From Microbulbifer sp. TB1203 (lineage in GTDB: Bacteria; Pseudomonadota; Gammaproteobacteria; Pseudomonadales; Cellvibrionaceae): 64,000 nucleotides of DNA. The translations under genes were made by a program, and so were the position numbers. The notes under the pieces were generated by a model. That model saw only the letters and a program-made list of their open reading frames with translations, had not been told where the DNA came from and did no database searches. The stretch covers positions 62,001 through 126,000 of the forward strand of contig NZ_CP116899.1 of the NCBI RefSeq assembly GCF_030997045.1, read 5' to 3'. Shown here in pieces: positions 17,367 through 26,029 of the stretch. The first letter of the stretch is position 1. Every line of letters starts with the position of its first letter.

Positions 17367-17868
17367 AGTGGCGGCGCGGGTGCAGGTGGTGATGGCGGAC
17401 TATCGCGACTCCCGACAGGGGGAGGATATCCTGGCACTGATGGACGAATACGCCCGGGACCCTTTTGGCGGCGGTGAGCCCCTGTCCGAGTTTTGCCGCG
17501 AGCATCTGCTGGAGCGGTTGGCGGAATTCCCCGGCGCTTTCAGTGTGCTCGCCTATGACGGTGATGGCGACGATGACCGGGCGCTGGGCCTGGTGAACTG
17601 CTTTATGGGATTTTCCACCTTTACCTGCCGGCCACTGGTGAATATTCACGATGTGGTGGTAAGTGCCGCGGCGCGGGGAGCGGGAGTGTGCACCGCGATG
17701 CTGGATTTTGTCGCCCGCGAGGCGAAGAACCGCGGCTGCTGCAAGCTGACCCTGGAGGTGTTGGAGAAAAACCTGCCCGCGCAGACCGCATACCGGAGGT
17801 CCGGCTTCAAGCCCTACGCGCTGGATGAGGCGTTGGGCACGGCGCAGTTCTGGCAGCGGTATTTGTAG
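17359..17868 (+). CDS. GNAT-family N-acetyltransferase
   Basis: 169 residues from ATG 17359 (GGGAGA upstream). GNAT fold motifs: NIHDVVVSAAARGAGVCTAM, which is the acetyl-CoA loop (R/Q-x-x-G-x-G/A variant), and the C-terminal CCKLTLEVLEKNLPAQTAYRRSGF. The substrate is unknown. An in-frame GTG/ATG further upstream (17323) would add 12 residues. It is followed by a family D palindrome. Confidence 0.82.
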   Translation: MSEVAARVQVVMADYRDSRQGEDILALMDEYARDPFGGGEPLSEFCREHLLERLAEFPGAFSVLAYDGDGDDDRALGLVNCFMGFSTFTCRPLVNIHDVVVSAAARGAGVCTAMLDFVAREAKNRGCCKLTLEVLEKNLPAQTAYRRSGFKPYALDEALGTAQFWQRYL

Positions 17869-17882
17869 GCCAGCTCGCAGTC

Positions 17883-17956
17883 GTAGGGTGCGCCGTGCGC
17901 ACCGGTTCGGAGCTGTGTGATCCCAAGCGCTCCCCGGTGCCCGCGGCGCACCCTAC
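17883..17956. repeat. Palindromic repeat family D
   Basis: GTAGGGTGCGCCGTGCGCAC with GGCGCACCCTAC as closing arm, between the GNAT and phosphopantetheinyl transferase genes. Same family as 4618-4676. Confidence 0.8.
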
Positions 17957-17987
17957 GTTGGGAAACGAATTGTAAAGGTTTTCATTT

Positions 17988-18719
17988 GTGCTCGATGTCT
18001 GGTTTACCCGCGAATTCCCCGACCTTCCACCCTGCCTGAGCCGCGAGGAGCGCGAGCGCAGCGAGCGGTTCCTGCGGGAGGTGGATCGGCGCACCTTTGT
18101 GCAGGCGCACACTTTCAAGCGGCTGCTGATCAGCCATTACGATTCCACCACCGCTCCAGGGGACTGGCGCTTTGCCCACTCGGCGCACGGAAAACCCAGC
18201 CTGGAGCCCGCCCACAGGTACCAGTTCAACCTCAGTCACAGCGGGCCCTGCCTGGCGGTGGCTCTAGCGGATTTTCCGGTGGGTGTGGATATCGAGCGGC
18301 AGCGGGAGCTGAATGACGGCGAAGCCCTGGCCGCGGAGGTTTTTCACCCGCAGGAGCGGGAGTGGCTGGCGGGGAAGGGCTGCTTTTACACCGCCTTTTT
18401 TCGCCTGTGGACGGTGAAGGAGGCCATCCTCAAGGCGCTGGGGACCGGGTTTTCCACTCCCCCGGCCAGTTTCTGTTGCGAGATATTGTCGGACGAATCC
18501 GCGTCCGCCACAGTGAATGGAAGCCGCTGGCACTGCTGGAGCCGCCAGGGGGGCGACTTTCACCTGAGCGTTGCCGCTCCGCTAGAGCCCCATTGCGGCG
18601 TGCGCTATTTTCAAGTGCACGGCGAGCCGACGGTCTCCCCGGTTTCCGCCGCCGAAACCTCCGATCCATCGGTGAGTAGCCTGTTGAGGTATTCCAGTAC
18701 TGCGGACTGGTGCTCCTGA
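17988..18719 (+). CDS. 4'-phosphopantetheinyl transferase (Sfp/Gsp type)
   Basis: 243 residues. It transfers phosphopantetheine from CoA to the serines of ACP/PCP domains and is needed to activate the NRPS encoded downstream. Signature: NLSHSG (81-86), VGVDIE with Asp101/Glu103 (Mg binding), and FFRLWTVKEAILKALG with Glu145 and Lys149. The start is a GTG at 17988; no better start exists nearby. The last 109 bp overlap the convergent thioesterase gene, so both C-terminal tails are read from the same DNA. Confidence 0.92.
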   Translation: MLDVWFTREFPDLPPCLSREERERSERFLREVDRRTFVQAHTFKRLLISHYDSTTAPGDWRFAHSAHGKPSLEPAHRYQFNLSHSGPCLAVALADFPVGVDIERQRELNDGEALAAEVFHPQEREWLAGKGCFYTAFFRLWTVKEAILKALGTGFSTPPASFCCEILSDESASATVNGSRWHCWSRQGGDFHLSVAAPLEPHCGVRYFQVHGEPTVSPVSAAETSDPSVSSLLRYSSTADWCS

Positions 18720-19369
18720 ATATAGAAGTGTCCCCCTGCGAAAAATTCCAGGCTGAAGGTGCTGCGGGTGTGGGTGCTCCAGGCCCGCATATTTTCCACC
18801 GAAGTGCCGCTGTCCTCCCGGCCCGCCAGCGCGTGGATCGGGCAGTCCAGCGGCAGCCCCGGCCGGAAGCGGTAGTTTTCGTAGAGACGGAGATCGGCGC
18901 GCAGCACCGGCAGCAGCAGTTCCAGCATTTCCGGCATTTGCAGCGCGGCCTCGGGAGTGCCCCCGAGTTCGCGGAGAAATTCAATCACGTCTCTGTCCGG
19001 CGCGTCGTGCAGGCGGCGGGGAGGGACGGGGAGTTCCGGCGAGCGGCGCGCGGAAACAATCAGCGCCCGAGCCGGCGGATGGCCCAGCTCCCGGAGCTGG
19101 CACGCGGTTTCAAACGCGATAACGGCGCCGAGGCTGTGCCCAAAAAGCGCATAGTGCGAAGCGCCCTGAGCGCGCACCCGCCGGGCCATCTCCGCCGCCA
19201 GCCCATCCACCGTCGTCGCGAAGGGATCGCCAAACCGGGTGCCGCGGCCGGGATATTCCAGCGGAATCAGTTCGATTCCCCCACCGAGCAATGTTCGCCA
19301 GGGACGGTACATGGCGGAGGATGCGCCGGCGCAGGGGAAACAAAAGAGAGTCAGGGGGGAAGGAGTCAT
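18611..19369 (-). CDS. Type II thioesterase of the NRPS cluster
   Basis: A 252-residue alpha/beta hydrolase of the GrsT/SrfAD type, an editing enzyme that removes wrong or stalled acyl groups from carrier domains. Triad: Ser79 (GHSLG), Asp186 and His214 (GGHFY). The N-terminal FCFPCAGASSAMY is typical. It is transcribed away from the receptor gene with a shared Fur-box region. Its C-terminal 36 codons overlap the converging phosphopantetheinyl transferase gene. Confidence 0.92.
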   Translation of the reverse strand: MTPSPLTLFCFPCAGASSAMYRPWRTLLGGGIELIPLEYPGRGTRFGDPFATTVDGLAAEMARRVRAQGASHYALFGHSLGAVIAFETACQLRELGHPPARALIVSARRSPELPVPPRRLHDAPDRDVIEFLRELGGTPEAALQMPEMLELLLPVLRADLRLYENYRFRPGLPLDCPIHALAGREDSGTSVENMRAWSTHTRSTFSLEFFAGGHFYIQEHQSAVLEYLNRLLTDGSEVSAAETGETVGSPCT

Positions 19370-19376
19370 TTCTTAA

Positions 19377-19391
19377 TGATAAGTATTATCA
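19377..19391. promoter_or_regulatory. Fur box (7-1-7 palindrome)
   Basis: TGATAAGTATTATCA matches TGATAATnATTATCA at 13 of the 14 defined positions; the surrounding AATGATAA/TTATCATT extends the symmetry. It lies between the divergent thioesterase (start 19369) and siderophore receptor (start 19456) genes and overlaps the likely promoter zone of both. Iron-dependent repression is inferred. Confidence 0.8.
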
Positions 19392-19455
19392 TTAAGCGGA
19401 TCAAATGGTAGAATTTCGCACCTCAGAAAAAGAACAGAATAAGGAGCCAGGTGCT

Positions 19456-21738
19456 ATGGGTCATACGAACAGGAACTGGCGGCTGATTGGGGGTGGAACC
19501 CGGATGCTTTGCGCCGGTATCGCCATGGCGGCCCAGTTGCCGGCTCTCGCTGCGGAAGCCGAGGAATCCTCCGAAAGAATAGAGACGGTGGCGGTGTACG
19601 GCACCGATATGAGCAACTACGTGTTCGACAAATCCGAAGCCGCCACCGGTTTCGATGCGGACACCGACGAACTGCCGCGCTCGGTGCAGGTGATCCCGGA
19701 ACAGGTGATCCTGGACCAGAACGCCAGGACCCTGAGCGACGTGCTGCGCAACGTCGCCGGTGTAACCCGCGCCCACGGCTTCGGCGGCGCGGAGGACGAG
19801 TTCCTGATTCGCGGCATCGCCAACAACCACCTGTTCGTGGACGGCAACCCGGTCAGCGCCCGCTACCAGATCGACGTCTCCAACATCGCGCAGGTGGAAG
19901 TGGTCAAGGGTCCCGCCTCCATTCTCCACGGCCAGGTCAGCCCCGGCGGTATTATCAATGTGGTCACCAAAAAACCCCGGGCCCAGGACGCCACTTCCCT
20001 GCAGCTCGATATGGACGAGCACGGCGGCCGGGAACTGACGCTGGACAGCAGCGGCCGGCTCGGCTCCGACAGGCTTCTCTACAGAACCGTGGTCGCGGTT
20101 GAGGACTCGGAGACCTTTCGCGAAGTCGATACCACCGACGGCACCGAAGCGACCGGTATTGAGCGGCTGAGCATTTCCCCGTCGCTCACCTGGATGCCCA
20201 CGGAGCGGGACGAAGTCACCTTCCGGATCAGCCTGAACGACCAGGAAGTGCCCATCGACCGCGGCACTGTCGCGGTGGAAAGCGAAAACGGCGAGCTGGA
20301 AATCGCCGATATCCCGCGGGAGCGGCGCCTGGGCAGCGAATTCGATATCCGCGACAGCCGTGACCTGTTGGTGCAGATGGATTACGACCACTACTTCAAT
20401 AACGGCTGGACCAACCGCTTCAAGATCGGTGCCTTCGAGAAAAAATTCGACGACTACCAGGCCCGCCCGGCGGCGGGACTGAACCCCGGGCTGACCACCC
20501 GCGCGGTGCAGAAAAGCAACGGCCGGCTGGCGCGCACCCACGACGCCAACCTGGACGTTACCGAAAAGGATTTCTTTGTCTCCAACAGTCTCAGCGGCAC
20601 CTTTGAACTCGGCGGTGTGGACAACAATCTCTACGTGGGCGCCAACTACTATCGCCGCGGTGTCGACCACACCGACGGCCTCGCGCTGACCGGAGCCGGC
20701 ATCCCCGGCATTTACACCTACGCCGTGGACATCATCGATATCTATGCGGATGAGCAGCCCGCGCTGGCGGCGCCGAAAACCCAGACGGAAATCAGCCGCA
20801 ACGACGAAGTGACTCACGAGGCGGGCCTGTCGGTACAAAACCTGGCGCAGCTCACCGAGCGCCTCAACCTGCTCGCCGGCCTGCGCTACGACTACTTCGA
20901 GCGCGAGGCCGAGCAGACCGCCTACTACACCGCGCTGAGCGCCGTCGCTTTCGTGGAAAATGCGGCGCCGGAAAAACGCGAGGAATCCGACCACAACCAC
21001 AATCTCAGCGGCCAGCTCGGTGTCCTCTACGAAGTGATACCGGGCGTATCCACCTACGGCGCCTACAGCGAATCCTTCCAGCCCAACTACACCGACATCA
21101 CCGCCGGCGTGACCTCTCCGGATAACCTCGATCCGGAAAAGGCCAGGCAGGTGGAGCTGGGCGTCAAGAGCCAGTTGTTCGACGACCGCGTGCGCCTGTC
21201 ACTGGCCTGGTACGACCTCAACCGGCGCAACGTGGCCAAGGCGGAGAACCTGCAGTTGCGCCTGAATGGTGAGGAGGACAGCCGCGGTCTGGAACTGGAG
21301 GGCTCGGTGCAGGTCGTCGACGGTATGAACCTGATCTTCAGCTACGCCCGCGTGGATGCCGAAATCGTCGACGACGGCGAAGAGAGCCGGGGCAACGAGG
21401 GCAACACCCCCTACGGCGTCCCGGAGGATTCCGCGCGGCTGTGGAGCACCTATGAATTTGTCGACGGCCGCCTGCGCGGCCTCGGCCTGGGTGCCGGCGC
21501 GGTCTATACCGGCAGCCGCCAGGGGGACGACGCCAACACCTGGAAGCTGCCCTCCTACACGGTTTTCGACCTGGCCGCGTGGTACTACCTGCCGGTTTCG
21601 AGTGACTCGAAGGTCAAGCTGCAGGCGGGGATCAAGAACGTCACCGACAAGGAATACTACCCGGCGAACCTCAACGCTTTCCGCATCAATGTCGGCGAGC
21701 CGAGGACGGTATATGCCAGCGTGCGCTATGAGCTGTAA
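19456..21738 (+). CDS. TonB-dependent siderophore receptor
   Basis: 760 residues. The ATG at 19456 is chosen because AAGGAG lies upstream and it is followed by a signal peptide (MLCAGIAMAAQLPALAAEA); an upstream ATG at 19405 sits directly after the Fur box. Plug domain: ETVAVYGTD, LPRSVQVIPEQVI, LSDVLRNVAGVTRAHGFGG, and VEVVKGPASILHGQVSPGGI, the siderophore-receptor (FhuA/FpvA-like) signature. The barrel ends RTVYASVRYEL. There is no N-terminal signalling (STN) domain, so no cell-surface signalling is expected. It probably takes up the ferric lipopeptide made by this locus. Confidence 0.93.
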   Translation: MGHTNRNWRLIGGGTRMLCAGIAMAAQLPALAAEAEESSERIETVAVYGTDMSNYVFDKSEAATGFDADTDELPRSVQVIPEQVILDQNARTLSDVLRNVAGVTRAHGFGGAEDEFLIRGIANNHLFVDGNPVSARYQIDVSNIAQVEVVKGPASILHGQVSPGGIINVVTKKPRAQDATSLQLDMDEHGGRELTLDSSGRLGSDRLLYRTVVAVEDSETFREVDTTDGTEATGIERLSISPSLTWMPTERDEVTFRISLNDQEVPIDRGTVAVESENGELEIADIPRERRLGSEFDIRDSRDLLVQMDYDHYFNNGWTNRFKIGAFEKKFDDYQARPAAGLNPGLTTRAVQKSNGRLARTHDANLDVTEKDFFVSNSLSGTFELGGVDNNLYVGANYYRRGVDHTDGLALTGAGIPGIYTYAVDIIDIYADEQPALAAPKTQTEISRNDEVTHEAGLSVQNLAQLTERLNLLAGLRYDYFEREAEQTAYYTALSAVAFVENAAPEKREESDHNHNLSGQLGVLYEVIPGVSTYGAYSESFQPNYTDITAGVTSPDNLDPEKARQVELGVKSQLFDDRVRLSLAWYDLNRRNVAKAENLQLRLNGEEDSRGLELEGSVQVVDGMNLIFSYARVDAEIVDDGEESRGNEGNTPYGVPEDSARLWSTYEFVDGRLRGLGLGAGAVYTGSRQGDDANTWKLPSYTVFDLAAWYYLPVSSDSKVKLQAGIKNVTDKEYYPANLNAFRINVGEPRTVYASVRYEL

Positions 21739-21778
21739 AAGTTGATTTGCGGGATGGCACTGAACGGAGGAAATACTT

Positions 21779-21815
21779 TGTAGGAGCGGCGGGGCGGCCA
21801 TGGGCCGCTCCTACA
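21779..21815. repeat. Palindromic repeat family A, short form
   Basis: TGTAGGAGCGGCGGGGCGGC ... CATGGGCCGCTCCTACA: a compact 37-bp hairpin between the receptor and ABC ATPase genes, possibly attenuating readthrough within the uptake operon. Confidence 0.8.
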
Positions 21816-21953
21816 GGGTGGGTCATCCGTTCCATATCCATCCGGAATCTCGATTCAGTCCCACTCAGTCCCACCCCTGTGGTATAACCTGTCGCTGGAA
21901 AAAGCTGCGCCACCTTCGGGTGGCGCGGCAGTTTTATCAGGGGAGCCAGCCAG

Positions 21954-22763
21954 TTGCTAAACGCCAGAGGCATCAGTGTCCGCTTCGGAACCCAGCGCGT
22001 ACTCGACGGCATCGACCTGTCGATACCCGCCGGCCGTTTCTCCGCGCTGGTCGGCGCCAACGGCAGTGGCAAGACAACCCTGCTCAACGTGCTGGCGCAA
22101 CTGGTGAAGCCCGACAGCGGCAACGTCTCCCTCGGCACTGACCCACTCACCGGCCTCTCCCGCCGGGATATCGCCCGCCGCATCGGCCTGCTGCCGCAGA
22201 TTACCGGCACTCCCGTGGGCCTCACCGCCGGGGAACTGGTGATGCAGGGGCGCTACCCCTGGCAGAACTGGTGGCGGCAGTGGTCGGACGAAGACCAGCG
22301 GGCGGTGGATGCCGCCGTGGCCCTGACCGATATCGAACACCTGCTGCAACGGCCCCTGACGGAACTCTCCGGCGGTCAGCGCCAGCGCTGCTGGATCGCC
22401 ATGACCCTGGCCCAGGACACCCCGGTGCTGCTGCTGGACGAACCCACCACCTACCTGGATATCGCCCACCAGGTGGAGCTGCTGCAACTGGCGGCTGATC
22501 TCGCCGCCCGCGGCAAAACGGTGGTGGCGGTGCTGCACGACCTGAACCAGGCCGCCTGCTACGCCGACCACCTGATCATGCTCCGGGGCGGCGGCATCCA
22601 CGCCGAGGGCGAACCGGCCGCGGTTTTCACCGCCGACAACCTGGAAGCCGTGTTCGGCTTCAGGGCGCATATCATCCGCGACCCGCACTCCGGCAACCCC
22701 CTCTGCGTCCCGCGCACGGAGTCCGCCGAACTGGAACTGGTGTCGCGGGAGGCCAGCCTGTGA
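21954..22763 (+). CDS. Siderophore ABC importer ATPase (FecE/FhuC type)
   Basis: 269 residues: Walker A GANGSGKTT, signature LSGGQRQRCW, Walker B VLLLDEPTTYLD and H-loop AVLHDLNQA, all diagnostic of iron-siderophore importer ATPases. The start is a TTG at 21954 with GGGGAG upstream. It overlaps the next permease gene by 4 bp. It energises uptake through the two FecCD permeases. Confidence 0.93.
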   Translation: MLNARGISVRFGTQRVLDGIDLSIPAGRFSALVGANGSGKTTLLNVLAQLVKPDSGNVSLGTDPLTGLSRRDIARRIGLLPQITGTPVGLTAGELVMQGRYPWQNWWRQWSDEDQRAVDAAVALTDIEHLLQRPLTELSGGQRQRCWIAMTLAQDTPVLLLDEPTTYLDIAHQVELLQLAADLAARGKTVVAVLHDLNQAACYADHLIMLRGGGIHAEGEPAAVFTADNLEAVFGFRAHIIRDPHSGNPLCVPRTESAELELVSREASL

Positions 22764-23773
22764 GCGACGCGGCCGGGCTGTCGCCGGCGCGCCGGCCCGG
22801 GCTGTCGTTCGCCGGCCTGGGCCTGCTCGGCCTAGTGCTGCTGTTTACCGCCTTCCTGCACCTGGGGCTCGGGGCCAAGGCCCTGGACTGGGCCACCACC
22901 TGGCAAGCCCTGTTCCAATACGACCCAACCGACCTCGACCACGCCGTGGTGCGCGACAGCCGCCTGGCGCGGCTGCTGGTGGCCGTGGTGGTGGGGGCGG
23001 TGCTGGCGGTGGCCGGTGTGCTGATCCAGGCGATCACCGACAACCCCCTGGCGGACCCCGGCATACTCGGCATCAACGGCGGCGCCGCCTTTTTTGTGGT
23101 GGCGGGCCTGCTGATGGTGCCCGGAACCGATTTCGCCTATCTCCCCTGGTACGCCTTCTTGGGCGCGGTCTCCGCCGCGGTGATAGTGGCGCTGCTGGGC
23201 GGCCGCGCCCACAACCCGGTGCGGCTCACCCTCGCCGGGGCCGCGGTGGCCGCGCTCTTCTCGGCGATGACCGCCACCGTCCTGCTGCTGGACCAGCAGG
23301 GACTCGACAAGCTGCGCCACTGGCTCACCGGCGCCATCGGCGCCGCTGACGTAAGCAAACTCCTGCAGGTAACCCCCTACCTGGTGATCGGCCTGCTGCT
23401 GGCTCTGTCCCAGGTGCGCTCGCTGGACGCCCACCGCCTGGGAGCGCGGGCTGCCGCCGGGCTGGGGGTCAATATCCTGCGGCTGAAAGTGGTGGGGCTG
23501 GCGGCGGTGGTACTGCTGTCCGGCAGTGTGGTGGCCGTGGCCGGCCCCATCGGCTTCGTGGGGCTGGTGGTGCCCCACGCGGTGCGCCTGGTGGTGAATG
23601 CCGACTACCGATGGATACTCGGTTACTCGGTAATTGTGGGGGCCCTGCTGGTGGTACTGGCCGACCTGCTGGCCCGGGTTGTGGTGCGGCCCTACGAGAT
23701 CAACACCGGCATAGTCACCGCGATGATCGGCGGGCCCCTATTTATCGCCCTGGTGATTCGGAGGGTGAAATGA
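22760..23773 (+). CDS. Siderophore ABC importer permease 1 (FecCD family)
   Basis: A 337-residue polytopic membrane protein of the BtuC/FecCD family. Hallmarks: LARLLVAVVVGAVLAVAGVL, DNPLADPGILGINGGAA, and AGPIGFVGLVVPHAVRL, the ATPase-contact loop. The GTG start overlaps the ATPase stop (GTGA); its stop overlaps the next ATG (ATGA). Confidence 0.93.
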   Translation: MSDAAGLSPARRPGLSFAGLGLLGLVLLFTAFLHLGLGAKALDWATTWQALFQYDPTDLDHAVVRDSRLARLLVAVVVGAVLAVAGVLIQAITDNPLADPGILGINGGAAFFVVAGLLMVPGTDFAYLPWYAFLGAVSAAVIVALLGGRAHNPVRLTLAGAAVAALFSAMTATVLLLDQQGLDKLRHWLTGAIGAADVSKLLQVTPYLVIGLLLALSQVRSLDAHRLGARAAAGLGVNILRLKVVGLAAVVLLSGSVVAVAGPIGFVGLVVPHAVRLVVNADYRWILGYSVIVGALLVVLADLLARVVVRPYEINTGIVTAMIGGPLFIALVIRRVK

Positions 23774-24828
23774 AGTGGGCGGCCCCGGCGGCGCTGCGCC
23801 TCGGGGAATTTTCCCTGCGCTTCCGTCCCCTGGACCTGGGCTGGATTTTGTTGACGACCTTGGGGCTCTTCGCCGCTGTGTTGGCCGCTGCGACCTTGGG
23901 CAGTTTTCCCCTGGGATGGCAGCAGGTCTGGGCAGGCCTGTGGCAGCCGTCCGGTTCCGGTGAAGGTGCGATGGCACACCAGGTGCTCTGGCAGCTGCGC
24001 ATGCCGCGTATCCTCGCCGCCATGCTGGTGGGGGCCTGCCTTTCCCTGGCCGGCGTGATACTGCAGTCGCTCACCCGCAACGCCCTGGCGGCCCCCGGCC
24101 TGATCGGCGTGGAGGCCGGCGGCAGTGTCACCATGCTGATGTCCCTGGTGCTGTTTCCCGGGCTGGTGCCCGTCTATCTACTGCCGCTGACCGCACTGGC
24201 CGGTGGCCTCGTGGTGGCGGTGTTCATCCTGATGCTGGCCCTGCGGGGGGATTTCTCGCCGTTGCGTCTCATCCTGGTGGGAATAGGTACGACCGCCATG
24301 TTGCAGGCCGTTTCCGAGTTGCTGCTCACCTACGGGGATATCGACCGGGTGGAGTCGGCGTTGATGTGGCTCGGGGGGAGCCTGCACAAGGTCACCTGGA
24401 CCGAGGTACAGGTGCTGGCGCTTTGGTTCCTGCTGGCAGGGGTGCCGGCGATGTTCGCCTTCCGCCAGCTCAACCTGTTGCAACTGGGGCCGGCGGTGGC
24501 CTCCAGCCGCGGCCTCTCCCAGCGCCGCACTTTGGCTGTTCTGCTGTTGGCCAGCGTGATGCTCACCTCCAGCGCTGTGGCCACCGCGGGTACCATGGTG
24601 TTCGTGGGCCTGATCGGGCCGCACTTGGCTCGGCAGTGCTGCGGGGACCGCCACGGCATACTGCTGCCGCTGGCTGCGCTCAGCGGCGCGCTGCTGGTGC
24701 TGATCGGGGATACCCTGGGGCGCTGGGTATTTGCGCCGCTGCAATTGCCCGCGGGGCTGGTGGTCGCGATAGTGGGCGCCCCCTATTTTATTTTTCTGAT
24801 AGCCCGCCGCCGGGAATTTGCGAACTGA
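23770..24828 (+). CDS. Siderophore ABC importer permease 2 (FecCD family)
   Basis: 352 residues from ATG 23770 (ATGA overlap; the frame is open further upstream, but that part lies inside permease 1). FecCD hallmarks: MPRILAAMLVGACLSLAGVI, TRNALAAPGLIGVEAGG and MVFVGLIGPHLARQ. It forms the heterodimeric channel with permease 1. Confidence 0.93.
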   Translation: MKWAAPAALRLGEFSLRFRPLDLGWILLTTLGLFAAVLAAATLGSFPLGWQQVWAGLWQPSGSGEGAMAHQVLWQLRMPRILAAMLVGACLSLAGVILQSLTRNALAAPGLIGVEAGGSVTMLMSLVLFPGLVPVYLLPLTALAGGLVVAVFILMLALRGDFSPLRLILVGIGTTAMLQAVSELLLTYGDIDRVESALMWLGGSLHKVTWTEVQVLALWFLLAGVPAMFAFRQLNLLQLGPAVASSRGLSQRRTLAVLLLASVMLTSSAVATAGTMVFVGLIGPHLARQCCGDRHGILLPLAALSGALLVLIGDTLGRWVFAPLQLPAGLVVAIVGAPYFIFLIARRREFAN

Positions 24829-24862
24829 ATAAGAAGAACTGGATAAGAAGTAGGAGAAAGCA

Positions 24863-25816
24863 ATGTCCTGGAGTAAAACCCTGTTGCTGCTGCTGGTAAT
24901 GGCCTTTGGCGTCGTTGCCCAGGCGGCGGAGACCCGTGTGTTCAAAAATCGTTTCGGCGAAGTGAAAGTGCCGAAAAACCCCCGCTGCGTGGTCTCGCTG
25001 CACGACTTCAGTCTCACCGTGCAGCTGATGGAACTGGGCGTCAAACCCTGCGGCTCCACCGGCCGCAAAAAGCTGATGTCCGAGCCGTTGTTCCGCGGTG
25101 TCGAGCACCGCTTCGACGTCTCCGGTATTCAGTACGTGGGCGGCCACAAGTCGCCGGACCTGGAGGCTATAGCCGCACTCAAGCCGGACCTGATTCTCGG
25201 CCTTTCCTACCATCGGGAACTGAAGCCGATACTCTCGGCCATAGCGCCGGTGGTGATACTCCCGGTACAGGAAGAGGGCATCAAGAAATACGCCGGGCAA
25301 CTGGCCGACCTGGTCGGCCGCCGGGGCAGCTACCAGGACCAGCTCAAACAGTACCGCTGGATGCTGGAAGAATTCCGCCGCCTGGTGCCAAACCCTGATT
25401 CCATCACTGTAACCACCCTGGAAATCTACGAAGACAATTTTCAACTGATCGGCCGCGGCGGTATAGACGAAGCCATCCGCGACCTGGGCCTGGGCCACCC
25501 CAAGGCGTACAAAAAGGCCCGCTTCCACGTTCCCTACAGCCTGGAGCGGGTGGGGGATTTCGATGCGGACTTTATCATCGACACCTACGAACCCCTGCTC
25601 AACACCCGGCAGCAGACCGCATCTTTCCGCGAATCCGCCCAATGGCGTCAACTCTTCGCCGTCCGCCACGGCCAGTTCCTCTATTTCAACCGCAGCCGAT
25701 ACGGCGAATCCATGGGCGGACTGCTGGGCACCGCCTCGCTGCTGTTCTCCCATATTGCCGAGCGGGACAGGGTTTCCCGGGCCGAGGAGATTCGGGCGAA
25801 GGCCAAAACCAACTGA
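24863..25816 (+). CDS. Periplasmic siderophore-binding protein (FecB/BtuF-like)
   Basis: 317 residues with a signal peptide (LLLLLVMAFGVVAQAAE) and no lipobox cysteine, so a soluble periplasmic protein. Type III binding fold: an N-terminal lobe with VVSLHDFSLTVQLMELGVKP, then LEAIAALKPDLILGLSYH, a long helix, and a C-terminal lobe (FDADFIIDTYEPLL). It delivers the ferric siderophore to the FecCD permease pair and is the last gene of the uptake operon. Confidence 0.9.
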   Translation: MSWSKTLLLLLVMAFGVVAQAAETRVFKNRFGEVKVPKNPRCVVSLHDFSLTVQLMELGVKPCGSTGRKKLMSEPLFRGVEHRFDVSGIQYVGGHKSPDLEAIAALKPDLILGLSYHRELKPILSAIAPVVILPVQEEGIKKYAGQLADLVGRRGSYQDQLKQYRWMLEEFRRLVPNPDSITVTTLEIYEDNFQLIGRGGIDEAIRDLGLGHPKAYKKARFHVPYSLERVGDFDADFIIDTYEPLLNTRQQTASFRESAQWRQLFAVRHGQFLYFNRSRYGESMGGLLGTASLLFSHIAERDRVSRAEEIRAKAKTN

Positions 25817-26029
25817 GCCAGGCCTGCTCGCAGGCGAACCCTGGGAACGCCGAGCTCCAGCTCGGCAACGGGCCGCAGGCCCGTGCTGGGCAAACGTTGA
25901 GTTTGGTTTTAACAATGCTGTCTGCAGCGATTGAATCTTACGAGTCGATCCAAGAAAAGTCTCCTTCTTAAACCAGCCGGTCATAATGGAGAAAATCGTG
26001 ACACAAGCCGTCTAGGAGTTCTGGTTAGT

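Noticed and set aside
23611..23769. Longer start for FecCD permease 2
   Set aside because: The extension lies inside permease 1 and encodes no membrane or signal feature; ATG 23770 with ATGA overlap fits better.
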